From: Pomphorhynchus laevis
Taxonomy: Eukaryota; Acanthocephala; Palaeacanthocephala; Echinorhynchida; Pomphorhynchidae
Assembly (NCBI GenBank): GCA_012934845.2
Contig: WNNJ02000964.1
Location: 1-64,000, forward strand
Reading direction: 5' to 3'
DNA: 64,000 nucleotides
Shown here in pieces: positions 1 through 9,119 of this stretch. The stretch's first letter is position 1. Every line of letters starts with the position of its first letter. Below the pieces are notes generated by a model that was not told where the DNA came from, did not search any database, and saw only the letters and a list, made by a program, of their open reading frames with translations. The position numbers were made by a program, and so were the translations under genes.

Positions 1-340
1 TATTATCATAATATAATATATTATTTATATTTTTAATATATTATTTATATTAATTTATTTATATTATTTGTTGCTAACTAACTTATACTCTTAAATACTA
101 TTTAAAAGCTTTATGAAATTTACAGCTTAGATTTGTTCATTAAAGTACAAGTTAATTATAATTAAAATTTAAAGATTCTAAATATTAAATCGTTTCTATC
201 TTGAAATATAAATGTCCATTAAAAATAAAAACATCAAAAGAATATCAAATAAATAGTAATATAAAAATTTTAAAAAATGGATCTTTACAAATATTAAATT
301 CATCATCAAGAATATACCCAATATCCTACTGTATAATTAA
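1..340. other. AT-rich spacer, nothing recognised
   Basis: Very AT-rich sequence with short TATTTATATTAAT-type runs. I see no open frame, RNA gene or element end. It lies downstream of the minus-strand ORF that ends at 341 and may hold its 3' UTR. Confidence 0.5.
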
Positions 341-1054
341 TTAGTAGTCGAGCAAATCACAAATAACTTTGTCCAATTGAATTTCCTCTCCATTGTCATT
401 GCATTCTCGACGAAGTTCATCGCGTATTATCTTGCGTATACAACCTCGTATTGGCGTAAAAAGATTAAGCAAGTTCATTGCTAATTGTTTACCGAATTCT
501 TTTTCGACGTTGTCCGTTTCCCTACTCGCCAGACAGCTGACTATCACTTTTATTAATTGATCCAATACAAGCGCACAACGATATCCCATCCGTTCCAAGA
601 TATCAGTATCTACAAGAGCCTTTAAGATAACGTGCCTGCATTGTCTATCAGATTCAAATTGGTAGTCCTCGCGAAGCTGACACACAACTCTATCAAGATT
701 GTTGATTGCAAATGTACAGCAACTGTACTGTACCCACAGAACAATAATACTAGGATGCTTTTTTAGGTGTAATTTTGATCTGACAAGATCGTTAAGGTTA
801 TCAACGATCGGTTTTATCTCGTTGCTCAATGCTATCTCGTTAGGAGTACATTCTGAATATAAATGTTCCAAACATGGCACTGCATATTTTAAGTTCTTTA
901 AATCTAACATCAAGGTAATCACTGCAAATATCTCGTCCAGGGCTACCGATAAGTGAGGGAATTTTTCTTCCAAGACAAGTTTTGTGAAAAATTGCATCGA
1001 TGCAACATATCCAGTATTAGTCAGCAGTATTTTAAATAACAACTTGCAACACAA
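341..1054 (-). CDS. unidentified helical protein, probably a 3'-terminal exon
   Basis: An open frame of about 237 codons on the minus strand with balanced amino-acid use, unlike the low-complexity frames around it. I do not recognise the family. The product would be soluble and mostly alpha-helical, leucine-rich, with many Cys residues and an acidic tail ending in LLDY; no signal peptide or membrane segment is obvious. The frame does not open with ATG: a TAA lies directly before a TTG at 1054, and the first in-frame ATG is at 997 (about 218 codons). A possible splice acceptor (TTGCAAG) lies near 1044, so the frame may be the last exon of a gene whose 5' exons lie to the right. It is the best candidate for a host gene in the first 20 kb. 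It could also be a fragment carried by a mobile element. Confidence 0.5.
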   Translation of the reverse strand: MCCKLLFKILLTNTGYVASMQFFTKLVLEEKFPHLSVALDEIFAVITLMLDLKNLKYAVPCLEHLYSECTPNEIALSNEIKPIVDNLNDLVRSKLHLKKHPSIIVLWVQYSCCTFAINNLDRVVCQLREDYQFESDRQCRHVILKALVDTDILERMGYRCALVLDQLIKVIVSCLASRETDNVEKEFGKQLAMNLLNLFTPIRGCIRKIIRDELRRECNDNGEEIQLDKVICDLLDY

Positions 1055-1112
1055 TTACGTTCTTAAAAGTTATTTTCATAATTTATTTTTATTTTAGAAC
1101 TTTTTATTTCCA

Positions 1113-1137
1113 GGTAATTTAAATTTAATATTTTAAC
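1113..1137 (+). repeat. short dispersed repeat, copy 1
   Basis: A 25-base core starting GGTAATTTAAATTTAATA and ending TTTTAAC. The preceding ~60 bases (ATTTATTTTTATTTTA...) also resemble the sequence before the copy at 25467. It lies just upstream of the minus-strand ORF at 341-1054. Confidence 0.55.
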
Positions 1138-1223
1138 GTTATTAAAGATACAATGTTCCATGTAATTTTTAAAATGTACTTGAACAATAAAGTATGTTGT
1201 GATAAAATAAATTCTTTATCCGT

Positions 1224-1371
1224 TTAACAATCATCATCAGCGTCGCGGCTGTAAGTATAGAGTGCGCGATTACCTTCAACCGGGTAACGATGTTCAGCTC
1301 GCCACATAACGTCGTCAGCAAAAGTTACCGATTTTTGGTGTTGTTTCTTTCGTCGATCGAAAAAAAATTAT
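1224..1371 (-). other. short exon-like frame with a possible PP1-docking motif
   Basis: On the minus strand a frame of about 46 codons stays open to a TAA at 1224-1226; the first ATG is at 1307. The residues read as a plausible protein tail: a basic run (DRRKKQHQ), then KSVTFADDV, and an acidic end DADDDC. KSVTF fits the RVxF docking consensus of protein phosphatase 1. The patch is clearly GC-richer than its surroundings and is bounded by the two copies of the short repeat at 1113 and 1377. No convincing acceptor is visible at its 5' edge. It may be a terminal exon, a captured exon or chance. Confidence 0.25.
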
Positions 1372-1376
1372 TTTCA

Positions 1377-1410
1377 GGTAATTTAAATTTAATATTTTAA
1401 CAAAATAAAT
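1377..1410 (+). repeat. short dispersed repeat, copy 2
   Basis: 34 bases identical to 25467-25500 (GGTAATTTAAATTTAATA... CAAAATAAAT). It flanks the exon-like patch at 1224-1371 on its right side while copy 1 flanks it on the left. Confidence 0.6.
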
Positions 1411-2136
1411 ATTTTTAAATAATTAGACCAACAATCCAAAAGTATAGATTAGAATGCTAAACAATGGCAATTGCTAACGAAAGTAAATTTTAATAGCAAA
1501 TCAATTTTCAATAGTAAATAGTTTAGAAAATGTCAACTAGTTTATTGATAAAAACTAGCAAACTTTTCTAAAACGTATCTCTTTATCTTTTGCTAATTAT
1601 TTATAAGCGAAAAATAAAACAGAAAAATTTAACACGTAAAGCTTATAAATCAAATAAGTGATAGATCTGTTAAGTAATTTGATAAAAGAAGCTTATCCCA
1701 CCTCTGTGATATTAAATCGTAATCGAATTTGATATAATGTTCTGCTAACTTAGATTTTAAATTCTTATTTTACATTTCATAAAAGTCAGTTTAGTTAGCT
1801 GAGTCTACTACGTATTTTGTAACATAAATAAATTTAAAAATGAAAATATCTTAATTTTAAGATTTTTTATAAATATGATTTTTATACGTTAAGACTTATC
1901 AAGAAATAATATACCGCGTTTTTAAACTAGCCTACTTTGCATTGAGCAATCGGATCATTTAAAAAGCCGAATTGAATCAAGCTTCTTCATGGAGACGGGT
2001 CCTTAAATAATTGCCACATATTTTGTAATATTAAAATATTTAAAAATGTAAATATCTTAATCTTAAAAGTATATTTTATTATCCAGTATTTTTATGAACC
2101 TATTAACATATAATATTCAATTTATTAGAATAAAGA

Positions 2137-2171
2137 TCAGCTTGCGCCATTTGTAAAATGGCACAAGCTGA
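2137..2171. repeat. hairpin, 16-bp arms, 3-base loop
   Basis: Arm TCAGCTTGCGCCATTT and arm AAATGGCACAAGCTGA pair with one G-T mismatch around the loop GTA. It could be a MITE remnant or a transcribed stem-loop; nothing nearby decides it. Confidence 0.6.
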
Positions 2172-2229
2172 CTATGGTTTTCTCTTATTTAGACGATATA
2201 ATTATATGTGGAGAATCGCAGCTAGACAA

Positions 2230-2259
2230 TGACAGTCGCCATTCGAATGGCGACTGTCA
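2230..2259. repeat. perfect 30-bp palindrome
   Basis: TGACAGTCGCCATTC is followed directly by its exact reverse complement, with no spacer. It lies 58 bases after the hairpin ending at 2171, so two strong dyads sit together just before the fossil retroelement. Confidence 0.75.
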
Positions 2260-2399
2260 AACTAGGCTTAGAAACAAATAAAGAGAAAATCAAATATTCT
2301 CAAACGACTATAAGAACATGGGGATATGAGATAATTGAAAATATAAACATCGGTTCAATAAACCATCAATTGAAAATCACTGTATAAAAGCCACACATT

Positions 2400-3410
2400 T
2401 AATGGACAGATTATCAGATAAAATCAAAGCATTTATACCATTAAGTCCCAGTAAACTTCAGTATGTATTTTCGATCATCGACGAATTTAATCGTTATTCG
2501 TTCGCTATTGCTATTGCAGACTTGTCCTCACACATCGTCAAAAAAGGTTTAAACACAATATTTGCACTGTGTGAACGACCGAAATACGTTCACTAGGATA
2601 TATGCCCTAGTTTTATATCACGAGACATTAAATCATGACTACTGGAGAGAGGTGTACTATCAATCTAAACCACTACTTTAAGACTGCAAGAAAATTCAAA
2701 GCGTAAACGTATAAATGGAACAATCCGACGAATGGTACACCTACGTCTGGAATGTTAAGGACTGCCCTCATCTAAATATGTCGAAGTTTTGCCTGACGCT
2801 CTTGGATTGTTTGTTTACGCAGCCGTCTACCGGTCCTCTCTGCATCCAACAGTGGAGGTATCCGGTACTGATGAAAATGAGTCGAAGTTTTGCCTGACGC
2901 TCTTGAAACAATTCTTGGACTCCTGTGCACTTCTACGAATGAAATCCTGAACGAACGTTTCGTGTTGCTTAAACGAAATAATACGATGGGTAAGTCACTT
3001 CCCTAATAGGAAGAGGAAGGATAGTTTGTGTTGAATTAGAAATCGAAGTTTGAAATACGATCCCTTGGTTGAGCGTGCCAAACTACTTAAAAGTAATTCA
3101 AAATATTCTGTTTGAAAAATCTGATGGAAGGCAATCTACTATATCAACGTAACATTTTGTACCACGAGGAAAGCATGAAATCAGGTACGGTCCTTCACAA
3201 TATGACGTTGGTACAATAAATAAAATGATCAAAGTCAATGAAAACAAAGATTTATCTGAACTGTATAAGCATTCCACCGCACACTATGATTATACCGAAG
3301 ACTCTAACCCTTTTGAAGAAATGAATAACAATAATTATGGCGAGATTATACAATCAAGATCCAGCAACGATCACTTAAGACTAAATGAAAATACGATCTT
3401 CCAATCGCTT
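2400..3410 (+). mobile_element. fossil Ty3/gypsy LTR-retrotransposon fragment (integrase region)
   Basis: Fragments of translation across this stretch resemble the integrase core and the C-terminal part of a Ty3/gypsy polyprotein (for example IIDEFNRYSFA, then LPDAL and YDPLVERAKLL). The element is broken, with several breaks, and lacks gag, protease, reverse transcriptase and any visible LTR, so it is an old fragment. Its first half (about 2641-2895) is inverted relative to the related fossil at 26175-26650, while its second half has the same orientation, so one copy was rearranged. A full-length LINE inserted at its 3' side (target duplication at 3403-3410 and 7583-7590), and flanking sequence continues beyond 7590. 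Confidence 0.65.
3403..3410. repeat. target-site duplication, left
   Basis: AATCGCTT, repeated exactly at 7583-7590. It flanks the 3' end of the minus-strand LINE at 3411 and so marks its insertion. Confidence 0.75.
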
Positions 3411-3473
3411 AAAAAAAGGATTTATTTTAACGTGGCAAATGCTTACATGACCACAACAAAACAAAAATGTGAA

Positions 3474-6371
3474 TCAGGTGTCGAGAAGGTGTGAACGGAG
3501 GAGGTGTTTGAATGTGATAAAGGAGGAAGCGCGGCGGACGTCGAGAGAAAGTTGATTCCAGGCGAGTGAGGCGGCGACGAGGAAGGATCGGAGACCGTAG
3601 TTGTTGGAGTAATTAGGAACGTGGAGTAACAGGGTATGACAGGAACGAAGCGATAGCGAGGTGGGGCGAGTGTCGTCTAAGAAAGGAAGGTTGATGAACG
3701 ATTGGGAGCCGACAGCGATGAGAAGAAAAGTAACGAGAAGAAGGCGGAGTTTGATGCGGATGTGGATGGTGGGCCAGGAGAGTTGGGCAAAATATGTGGA
3801 TGTGTGGTCGAAGTGACGGAGACGAAAGAGCACTCGAACGGCGGTGTTGATTATTCGTTGTAGGGGTAGGATGATGGATTTTGGAGAATTGGCGAAAAGG
3901 CTAAGGCAGTAATCGATTTTAGGGAAAAGAAGCGATGAAAGAAGAGACATACAAGAACGGAAGTCGATAAGGGAGCGGATACGGCGGATGTCACGAAGAA
4001 TTAAGTTAGACGAGCGGACCTTGTCACGGACGAAGGGTTTAAGGGAAAGGTGATAATCGAAATGGAAGCCTAAGAAAGTGAGATTGTGGACTATAGGGAT
4101 GATCGATGAGGCAAAAGATACAATGGGAGGAGATATGCTTGGTTTACGGGGAAGGATCCACATTATTTTGGACTTTTCGGCGTTTAGAACGAGATGGAGA
4201 TTGGAGAGACGTTTGTAGATAGAAGAAAGACAGTTGGAGGCAGAAATGCCGATATCGTGTATGCGATGTGCGGGTGCATGAGCATAGATTAGAATGTCAT
4301 CGGCGTATTGCATGACGTTAAAGGAGTAAGGTTTGATAAATGGAGAGAGATCGCCAAGCAAAAGAGAGAAAAGCAGGGGACCTAGGACTGAACCTTGTGG
4401 AACCCCGCAAAAAATAGGGATGGGAGGGGAGGATGATGAATTAGAAAAGACGCGAAAGGAACGGTCGGATGGATATGAGGCGAACCAAGCTACGGAGGAG
4501 GAAGAAAAGCCGTAATCATAACGAAGGCGAGAAAGGAGGACAGAGTGGTCGACAATGTCGAATGCGGAGGAGAGGTCGAGGGAGATGAGAACACTATATA
4601 GAGCCTTGTCTCGAGAAATGAGTAAGTCGTTGTACACTTTTATGCATGCGATTTCTGTCGAGTGATTAGAGCGGAAAGCGGACTGGAAAGGAGGGTACAG
4701 ATTGGATGAGGAGAGATAAGCGTTGATTTGTATTAAGATGAGGCGTTCTGAGAGCTTTGAAAGAGTAGGGAGTAGTAAAATGGGGCGATAGCTAGAAGGA
4801 AGGGAGGGGTCGAGCGATTGTTTCTTAAGGAGGGGACGAACGATTGCGGATTTCCAGTGTGAAGGGAAGATACGACTGCGGATGGAAGAGTTAAACAAGG
4901 TTGTGAGAAATGGGGATATCGATGAGCATATATATTTTAATATGTTGGTAGGCAGGGGATCGGCAGGTGAGGTTTTGTTGGGCAAGGACATGAGGACAGA
5001 TGATACTTCTGTAGGTGATACAGGGAGAAGATGAAAGAGTTCCGGAAGGATGAGAGTAGACTGGGCAGAGTGGGATAGGATGGAGACCGGGGTGTGAGAG
5101 AGCAGCGTGGATACTTTAGTCTGGAGAAATGACGAATAATCATTAGCATTGATGTTGCAAGACGTAGAGGAACGAGCCAGGATTGAGTTAAAAGTATGCC
5201 AGAGAGTCTTAGAGTTGAATGAAGTGATGATTTTATGCTGCCAGAAGGAGTTGCATTTGGTACGTAGTAGGTGGAGATGAGACCGGCGAAGAGCAAGATA
5301 GGAATCACGGAAAGACGGAGTGATCGAGCGGAAATCGCGTCTGAGAGAGCGGTGATTGACTCGAAAAGCATGGCGGAGTCGACGCTTTGAGAGTAGGCAT
5401 TGGATGTCAAACCATGGGGCACGGTGCAAGCGACGGTGTAGGTGAGACTTGAAGGGCAAGATAATATCGAGAGTGGATGTAAGTTCAGAGTCGAAAAGAA
5501 AGGCGAGATTGTGAGGAGATGAATATGTTATTGTGGGTAATGATAAAGACGATTTGAGTAAGGCAGAGCGGAGAATGGAGAGGTCAAGATTTCTCCAAGG
5601 GCGACGTAGGATTGTAGGTGTGTGAGGAGGGGTGTGGTTGCGAGCGAGATCAAGGGTGATAAGAAAGTGATCGGATAGACCAGGATCAGAGATGGACAGT
5701 GAGGTGTGGGCAGCAAAATGATCGGGGACAGCGATGATGTCGAGTGCCCTACCAAGTATATGTGTGGGGGCAGTGGAGATTAGTTTGTAATTGTAGTTGG
5801 ATAGAATGTTGATGAAGCGGATGGAATCTGTGGAAGAGGGGCGGTCTAGGCGGATATTGAAGTCGCCTAGAACGAGTAAAGGGATTGAGGACAAAGAACA
5901 ATGAGAAATGAGGTCAGCGAGTTCGGTATAAAATAAGGCTGTAGAAGGTGATGAACCAGGACGGTTTACAATGGAGAGATCTAGAGTGATCGGGTTAGAA
6001 TAACGACAAGTGAGCAATTCAAAAGAGCAAGGACTGAAAGGGAGATTGATTTTGCGAAGAGACGCTGGGTGACGCGCGAATGCGACGATGCCGCCATGAT
6101 TAGAGGATTTAGAAGGGCATGAGCTGAGAGGGAGGGCGGATTCGACTAGGGAGCAACCGGCAGAGAACGAACGGCGAATGGAAAGGTCGTCGGAATCTGA
6201 GTGCCAGGATTCGGTGAGGCAGAAGAGATCGATTAATTGCTTGGTGAATAGGTTGAGAATAATATCGGATTTATTGAGAATAGATCTAGTGTTGAGGAGA
6301 CCGAGGCGGAAACCGTGTGCTGTGGCGAAAGAGACTAGTGGAGAAGACACATAGGAGAGATGGAGCGCCAT
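3474..6371 (-). CDS. LINE ORF2: AP endonuclease and reverse transcriptase
   Basis: An open frame of 965 codons starting with ATG. The N-terminal ~230 residues form an APE-type endonuclease: LGLLNTRSI, the catalytic-type glutamate in CLTESW, LVLGDFN (about residue 165), LDIIAV and LSDHFLI. The RT follows: LDLSSAFDIVDHS, GVPQGSVLGPLLF and the catalytic box MQYADDILIY, all intact. The C-terminal part ends RSHLLDT, shared with the truncated copies. The protein nicks target DNA and reverse-transcribes its own RNA there. The ATG lies inside the end of ORF1 in another frame, so ORF2 may be translated by reinitiation or coupling. About 965 residues is normal for a CR1/L2 ORF2. I see no internal stop, so it may be functional or only recently silent. 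Confidence 0.9.
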   Translation of the reverse strand: MALHLSYVSSPLVSFATAHGFRLGLLNTRSILNKSDIILNLFTKQLIDLFCLTESWHSDSDDLSIRRSFSAGCSLVESALPLSSCPSKSSNHGGIVAFARHPASLRKINLPFSPCSFELLTCRYSNPITLDLSIVNRPGSSPSTALFYTELADLISHCSLSSIPLLVLGDFNIRLDRPSSTDSIRFINILSNYNYKLISTAPTHILGRALDIIAVPDHFAAHTSLSISDPGLSDHFLITLDLARNHTPPHTPTILRRPWRNLDLSILRSALLKSSLSLPTITYSSPHNLAFLFDSELTSTLDIILPFKSHLHRRLHRAPWFDIQCLLSKRRLRHAFRVNHRSLRRDFRSITPSFRDSYLALRRSHLHLLRTKCNSFWQHKIITSFNSKTLWHTFNSILARSSTSCNINANDYSSFLQTKVSTLLSHTPVSILSHSAQSTLILPELFHLLPVSPTEVSSVLMSLPNKTSPADPLPTNILKYICSSISPFLTTLFNSSIRSRIFPSHWKSAIVRPLLKKQSLDPSLPSSYRPILLLPTLSKLSERLILIQINAYLSSSNLYPPFQSAFRSNHSTEIACIKVYNDLLISRDKALYSVLISLDLSSAFDIVDHSVLLSRLRYDYGFSSSSVAWFASYPSDRSFRVFSNSSSSPPIPIFCGVPQGSVLGPLLFSLLLGDLSPFIKPYSFNVMQYADDILIYAHAPAHRIHDIGISASNCLSSIYKRLSNLHLVLNAEKSKIMWILPRKPSISPPIVSFASSIIPIVHNLTFLGFHFDYHLSLKPFVRDKVRSSNLILRDIRRIRSLIDFRSCMSLLSSLLFPKIDYCLSLFANSPKSIILPLQRIINTAVRVLFRLRHFDHTSTYFAQLSWPTIHIRIKLRLLLVTFLLIAVGSQSFINLPFLDDTRPTSLSLRSCHTLLLHVPNYSNNYGLRSFLVAASLAWNQLSLDVRRASSFITFKHLLRSHLLDT

Positions 6372-7359
6372 CGAATTTTTGGACGGGTGTGAACAACTTG
6401 AAAATTTCCGTCTATGTTTCGGATGGCGAGTGATGTTTCGCCGTTTTCCTCGCGACGGCGTTTTTCGATGCGGGCTGAAGAGATTTGAGCGATTTCGGAA
6501 GGGGCGCGATAGGGGAAAATTCGAGTGGTTGAAGATGACATGAGTTTGAATCGTTGAGAGACGACAGAAGACGCGTGAGAGCGATGCTTGAAAACAATTT
6601 TTAGGAGAGGGGCTGGGAACGATTAGATTGAGAAGATTTGTTTAGACGGATGAATGCGACAGGAGAAATGTCCTTGAAAAAGGATGGTTTATCCGCAGGA
6701 ACAATAGACGAGAGGATGGATCTGAAGGCGGAAACATCGTGGTCCAGACGTGCTTGTGGAGATAAGGAGTTAGAAGGCGTGATATTAGTAACAATGACGC
6801 AACGATCGCGAGAAGCAAAGCGCTTCCGTAAAGGAGGACGACTGACGTGAGTAGGTGAGATCACGATAGAAGAGCTGGCAGTTGATGATTTGGAGGGATT
6901 TGGTTTGACGACGGGAGACATAGAGGATAATGATAATAAAGAGGGTGGCAAGCGATGTGAGGAAAGGTTATGAGTGGAAGGATAGTGGAGGTTGGTGGAG
7001 GTGATTTTGATTGATGGATGCAAGTTATTGAGAAACGAGACAGGAAGGACGGGACGTGGGGTGTCGGGGAGTGAAGATGACATGGAATGGGAAGTGTATA
7101 TGGTGGCAGGGTCGGTGGGTGGAGAAAGGACATTAGAAACGACGGGGGTAGTTTGAGTTGACGTGTTGGATGTTGATATGTGCTTATTGAAAAGGTTGCA
7201 TATTAGTTTGTTGGCACAAAAACCACATACGAAGTCTTCTTTAGCCTTATTCTTGTCGCAGGTGATTGTTGTCCAGATGCTGCAGTCGTGTATCGAGCAC
7301 TGTACTTGCAGTTGTCCATAGTTGGTGTCGCTCTTAGTTGTTTTCTTACGTTCACCCAT
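6335..7359 (-). pseudogene. LINE ORF1, one frameshift
   Basis: ORF1 of the same LINE starts with ATG at 7359 (MGERKKTTKS). Residues ~20-50 hold a small Cys/His cluster (CSIHDCSIW ... FVCGFC) that could bind zinc, like the PHD-like fingers of some CR1/L2 ORF1 proteins. A long Ser/Thr/Pro-rich linker follows, then a conserved block beginning RPPLRKRFASRDRC. The first frame ends at a TAA at 6601. The homologous copy at 12771-13310 shows that one base is missing here near 6610-6620; the rest of the protein (LLKIVFKHRSHASS to HTRPK) continues in another frame to 6335. The frame end overlaps the ORF2 ATG by about 36 bases. Its role would be RNA binding and chaperoning. This defect is the one obvious lesion of the element. 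Confidence 0.75.
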
Positions 7360-7364
7360 AAACG

Positions 7365-7470
7365 ATGGTTGTCGTCGATTGTTGTCGTCGATGGTTGTCG
7401 TCGATTGTTGTCGTCGATGGTTGTCATCGATGGTTGTCGTCGATGGTTGTCGTTGATGGTTGTCGTTTTT
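7365..7470. repeat. minisatellite in the LINE 5' UTR
   Basis: Repeats of about 13-15 bases of the type GTTGTCGTCGATG, roughly seven imperfect units, directly upstream of the ORF1 ATG. Tandem arrays in 5' UTRs can act as promoter or regulatory modules in some LINEs; here that is inference. Confidence 0.7.
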
Positions 7471-7582
7471 GGGAAACGCAACAACCGAATTAATGACGAA
7501 TTTGAGTCATGCAATCCCCATTCCAACACTCGGTTAGGTTGTATTTACTTTATATCTCAAACTTTTTTAAGGTGAAATTTTT

Positions 7583-7590
7583 AATCGCTT
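7583..7590. repeat. target-site duplication, right
   Basis: AATCGCTT, matching 3403-3410. It fixes the 5' end of the minus-strand LINE at 7582. Confidence 0.75.
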
Positions 7591-8154
7591 GGAGACTATC
7601 TTTCCGAACAAGAAAACCTGTGCGATATACGTAAGCTGGGAAGTATGTAATATTAATATTGCATTAACATTATTTTTCTAGCATTACATAATTTATATTG
7701 TTATATTAACATTACGTTTTGTTTTACGATTTTAGACTTTGTCAAAAAAGCCCCTGTTTTGGCAATCATATAAATTGATATACAACAAGCCTTTTGAAAA
7801 TAGTTCCAGGTTAGAATCATAAGTACCTTATCGTATTACGTTATAATTATCATTTATCTGGTTTTGGAATTGAATAATTATTGACCTTAGACCGAGGACC
7901 GTTGATGCTTACATTTAGTCGACTTGGAAATATAAACCTGTAAATGCGCTGGCAAAGAATTATTCGTTACCAAAAATTTTCGTGTTTGTCCAGCATTTAC
8001 AATTTCATATTTTACAATTTCACATGGAAAAACGTTACGTAGCTGATTAGCTGCCGCTATGCTCTGCTCCTATGAAAACTCATATCATAAGTTTAAGTTT
8101 AAATATGTTGCATCTAAACTAAAATGGATTTGAGAACATTCGTTTTCAATCCGA
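7591..8154. other. spacer between LINE and Penelope-like element
   Basis: The first ~50 bases continue the context interrupted by the LINE. The rest is AT-rich with no convincing frame, RNA or element end. Confidence 0.4.
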
Positions 8155-8254
8155 ATTATTACAAGAAGGCGAGGAAACATGAATATTTATTTGATTACAA
8201 AAATCCAATATTTCAACGGCACGTCATCTTCAGGGTTTATAAATAAAACACATT
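8155..8254 (+). repeat. Penelope-like element terminal repeat, left
   Basis: Inverted match to 11416-11523, with several substitutions and an indel near GACGTGCC. Matching blocks include GATTACAAAAATCC and GTCATCTT. Confidence 0.75.
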
Positions 8255-8411
8255 AGTAAAAGGAATTAAAAGGTGCAAAAAATATTTATCCATTGTCCAT
8301 CTGTACTGACGGTGGCAAACACAAATTTCTAGCAACTAAGTTTAAACTAAGCTTTAATGTGGTATCTGCTTTATTGTTAGGGACTATGCAATCTTTAAAA
8401 GTCTCAAGATA

Positions 8412-8762
8412 CTAAGCTTCGATAATTTTACGCTTTGGTTTGTTAGTTTCTTTCCTCAGTAATGTAATCAGGATAATGTCCATTAAGTGGTTATTAACAC
8501 CTATATGATGAGAAATGGCACAAGAGGATGTATACTGTCCGTGTAATGCTCTCTTCATTATATATGAGTGTTCTTTGGCACGGATAGCTAACGGTCTTCC
8601 TGTTTGGCCCACATATATTTTCTTACACTGGAGGCATGGAAAATTGTAGACAACACCGGCTGATTCAAATTCTGGTTTTAGTTTGAACATACTGGATAGC
8701 CTAGGTAGTGAACGAGTGAAGGGAAATATGTCACCTCTACATAGACCGAGATTGCTACACAT
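8412..8762 (-). pseudogene. Penelope-like GIY-YIG endonuclease domain
   Basis: A 116-codon frame with VVYNFPCLQCKKIYVGQTGR, the GIY-YIG hallmark in its Penelope form: a VY strand, a CxxC inserted between the two halves, YVGQTGR and then RAKEH. Downstream HHIGVNNH fits the His/Asn-rich part. In Penelope-like elements this domain cuts target DNA for insertion. It is the C-terminal end of the polyprotein and lies in a different frame from the RT, so the element is broken here. No host GIY-YIG gene (SLX1 type) is implied, since the RT next to it explains it. Confidence 0.8.
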
Positions 8763-9119
8763 TAAGGAATGTGCCTTCTGGTTGATGAATGGGACCTCGA
8801 TGAACTTTTTCCCTTCAATTGCAGATCGTTGTCTTTAATCATTTATGATGCGACGGGCATGATGGAATGCGCGATTAATGATATTAGGTGGAAAGTCTGA
8901 TTGTTTTAGAAGAAAATAGATTTAATTCAATTCATCCCGAAGTAAATATTCATTTGAGTAAATACGGTGTGCTCGCAGGAATAGGGATCGTGCCTGTGAC
9001 GTTTTCCACTTTACAGGTGAATGAGATGACCACCTAGTTACAATGTTAGGGATATCCTTCCTGTGCACTGTTGTACTGATTGGATTACCTAGCAATATCT
9101 TTACGTCGAAAAAACTAAT

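Larger units (their letters stand above)
1055..2399. other. AT-rich stretch without a clear gene
   Basis: About 1.3 kb of mainly AT-rich sequence. It holds two copies of a short repeat that recurs beside the ubiquilin-like frame (near 1113 and 1377), one GC-richer patch with a short exon-like frame (1224-1371), a TTAGCTGAGTCTAC block near 1797 that also occurs inverted near 35963, and two strong hairpins (2137-2171, 2230-2259). No long ORF, tRNA or rRNA is visible. Confidence 0.45.
3411..7582 (-). mobile_element. full-length CR1/L2-type non-LTR retrotransposon
   Basis: A 4.17-kb LINE on the minus strand, bounded by the 8-bp duplication AATCGCTT. From its 5' end it holds a 5' UTR with a GTTGTCGTCGATG-type minisatellite, ORF1 (7359-6335), ORF2 (6371-3474) and a short 3' UTR ending AATAAATCC followed by a T run rather than a poly(A) tail. 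The clade is assigned by the overall order (AP endonuclease, RT, short C-terminal region ending in a RSHLLDT-type tail) and the absence of poly(A); this is family knowledge, not a tree. Truncated relatives lie at 20208-21238, 25561-26151, 30106-30411, 44976-45276 and 63835-64000, and a rearranged one at 12637-13437. ORF2 is uninterrupted, which suggests recent activity; ORF1 carries a frameshift. Confidence 0.85.

Noticed and set aside
4333-5755. Several frames of 60-160 codons in this stretch (for example 4937-5422 and 5528-5755 minus)
   Set aside because: They are other-frame shadows of the intact LINE ORF2; their Ser/Pro/Leu-rich or Glu/Lys/Arg-rich composition follows from that.
7203-7529. 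Minus-strand frame with repeated DDNHRRQPS-type units
   Set aside because: It is the minisatellite in the LINE 5' UTR read through, overlapping ORF1 in another frame.
8412-8762. Host or intron-encoded GIY-YIG nuclease
   Set aside because: It has the Penelope-type internal CxxC and lies next to a Penelope RT on the same strand.
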